From positions 1 to 5,213 of the forward strand of contig JAQBPS010000795.1 in the NCBI GenBank assembly GCA_028287415.1: 5,213 bases of DNA, given 5' to 3'. The notes beneath the pieces are model-generated. The model was not told where the DNA came from. It ran no database searches and saw only the letters and a program-made list of their open reading frames with translations. Below are positions 4,624-5,213 of the stretch, in pieces (the first letter of the stretch is position 1; each line of letters opens with the position of its first letter). The DNA is from Bacillota bacterium (GTDB lineage Bacteria > Bacillota > Sulfobacillia > Symbiobacteriales > Symbiobacteriaceae). The position numbers and the translations under genes were made by a program.

Positions 4624-5213
4624 CTACCGGCGGCGGGGGAAGTTGAGGGCGTCCATGAAGATCTCCTCGAAGTCCGGGTGCGTCGCCAGGTCGATGTGCT
4701 GGGCATGGCGGGCCAAGGCCTCAGCCCGGTCCCGGGCGCCCTTCGACAGCAGCACCAGCTTCGCCCCAGCGGCGGCAGCGTTGCCGATCGGCTTCACCTT
4801 GTCGGCAGCGACGGGGGGCAGCAGGCCGATGGCGATGGCGCTCTCCCGGCGCAGGTAGTTGCCGAAGGCGCCTGCCAGCAGAATTGCATCCAGCTCGGAG
4901 GGCTGAATGCCTGCCACCTGGAGCAGCAGGTCGATGCCGGAGCGGATGGCGCCCTTCGCAAGCTGGAGCGCCCGGACATCCTTCTGCGTAAGCCACACGC
5001 CCGGTGCGATCTCCACCGCCATGGCGCCCTCCGACAGGCGATGGGCGGCAGGCCCCTGAGCCGTCAGGCGGCCCGTCCAGTCGAGCAGCCCCGCATCCAG
5101 CAGGGCGGCGACCGCATCGAGCAGACCCGACCCGCAGATGCCCTTGGCTGCGGCACCCTTGATCACGCCGACCTGAAGATCCGCACCATCAAAGCTGACC
5201 GTCTCGATGGCGC
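4624..5213 (-). CDS. ASKHA-domain (DUF4445, RACo-like) corrinoid activation protein, C-terminal part
   Basis: The frame is open from the right edge (first whole codon 5211-5209) to TAG at 4626-4624, giving 195 residues of the C-terminus; the true start lies outside. In-frame GTG 5166 is not a start, because family sequence (AIETVSFDG) continues upstream of it. Recognised motifs are KGICGSGLLDAV (about 23-34), LTQKDVRALQLAKGAI (about 74-89), LLAGAFGNYL (about 111-120), IGNAAAAGA (about 142-150) and HPDFEEIFMDALNFP near the end. These are the ATP-binding ASKHA fold and the characteristic tail of COG3894/DUF4445 proteins. Full-length members carry an N-terminal 2Fe-2S ferredoxin domain and reductively reactivate corrinoid proteins in methyltransfer pathways of anaerobes such as acetogens. 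The family is clear, but the corrinoid partner cannot be told from this fragment. A terminator follows. Confidence 0.9.
   Translation of the reverse strand, partial: AIETVSFDGADLQVGVIKGAAAKGICGSGLLDAVAALLDAGLLDWTGRLTAQGPAAHRLSEGAMAVEIAPGVWLTQKDVRALQLAKGAIRSGIDLLLQVAGIQPSELDAILLAGAFGNYLRRESAIAIGLLPPVAADKVKPIGNAAAAGAKLVLLSKGARDRAEALARHAQHIDLATHPDFEEIFMDALNFPRRR

Overview
This looks like a chromosomal stretch from a moderately to fairly high-GC bacterium, probably an anaerobic or facultative member of the Bacillota (Symbiobacterium-like lineages are one possibility). This is inference. It rests on strong purine-rich Shine-Dalgarno sites placed 5-8 nt before GTG and TTG as well as ATG starts, three small lipoproteins with classical lipoboxes, a stalk (copper amine oxidase N-terminal-like) lipoprotein, a DUF402 protein, and the C-terminal part of a corrinoid-activation (ASKHA/DUF4445) protein. 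No rRNA, tRNA, transposase, integrase or CRISPR array was seen.

Layout. 1-389 (minus): a lipoprotein with a PepSY-like C-terminus whose reading frame is broken near 150-165 and which runs off the left edge. 536-871 (plus): a small lipoprotein of unknown function, ending in a rho-independent terminator. 983-1795 (plus): a complete carbon-nitrogen hydrolase (nitrilase superfamily) with an intact Glu-Lys-Cys triad, followed by a perfect 14-bp terminator hairpin. 1900-2625 (minus): a 241-residue protein of unknown function with a Lys/Ala/Pro-rich tail. 2674-2859 (plus): a possible small gene interrupted by one in-frame TGA, directly in front of 2878-3279 (plus), a TTG-started stalk-domain lipoprotein. 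3281-3802 (minus): a DUF402-type protein, convergent with the lipoprotein and separated from it by 1 nt.

3803-4623 is the unusual part. It holds a 33-codon zinc-ribbon-like fragment on the plus strand with its own terminator. Next comes what looks like the broken C-terminus of a small membrane protein on the minus strand. That is followed by about 250 bp of degenerate 11-bp tandem repeats, partly organised as 22-bp dimers, and then the terminator of the last gene. 4624-5213 (minus) is the C-terminal part of an ASKHA-domain (RACo/COG3894-type) protein cut by the right edge.

The genes do not form one pathway. They are mostly single-gene units in alternating orientation, separated by terminators. 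The common threads are small surface lipoproteins and gene decay: one frameshift, one in-frame stop and two gene fragments. Some of these breaks could be assembly errors rather than biology.
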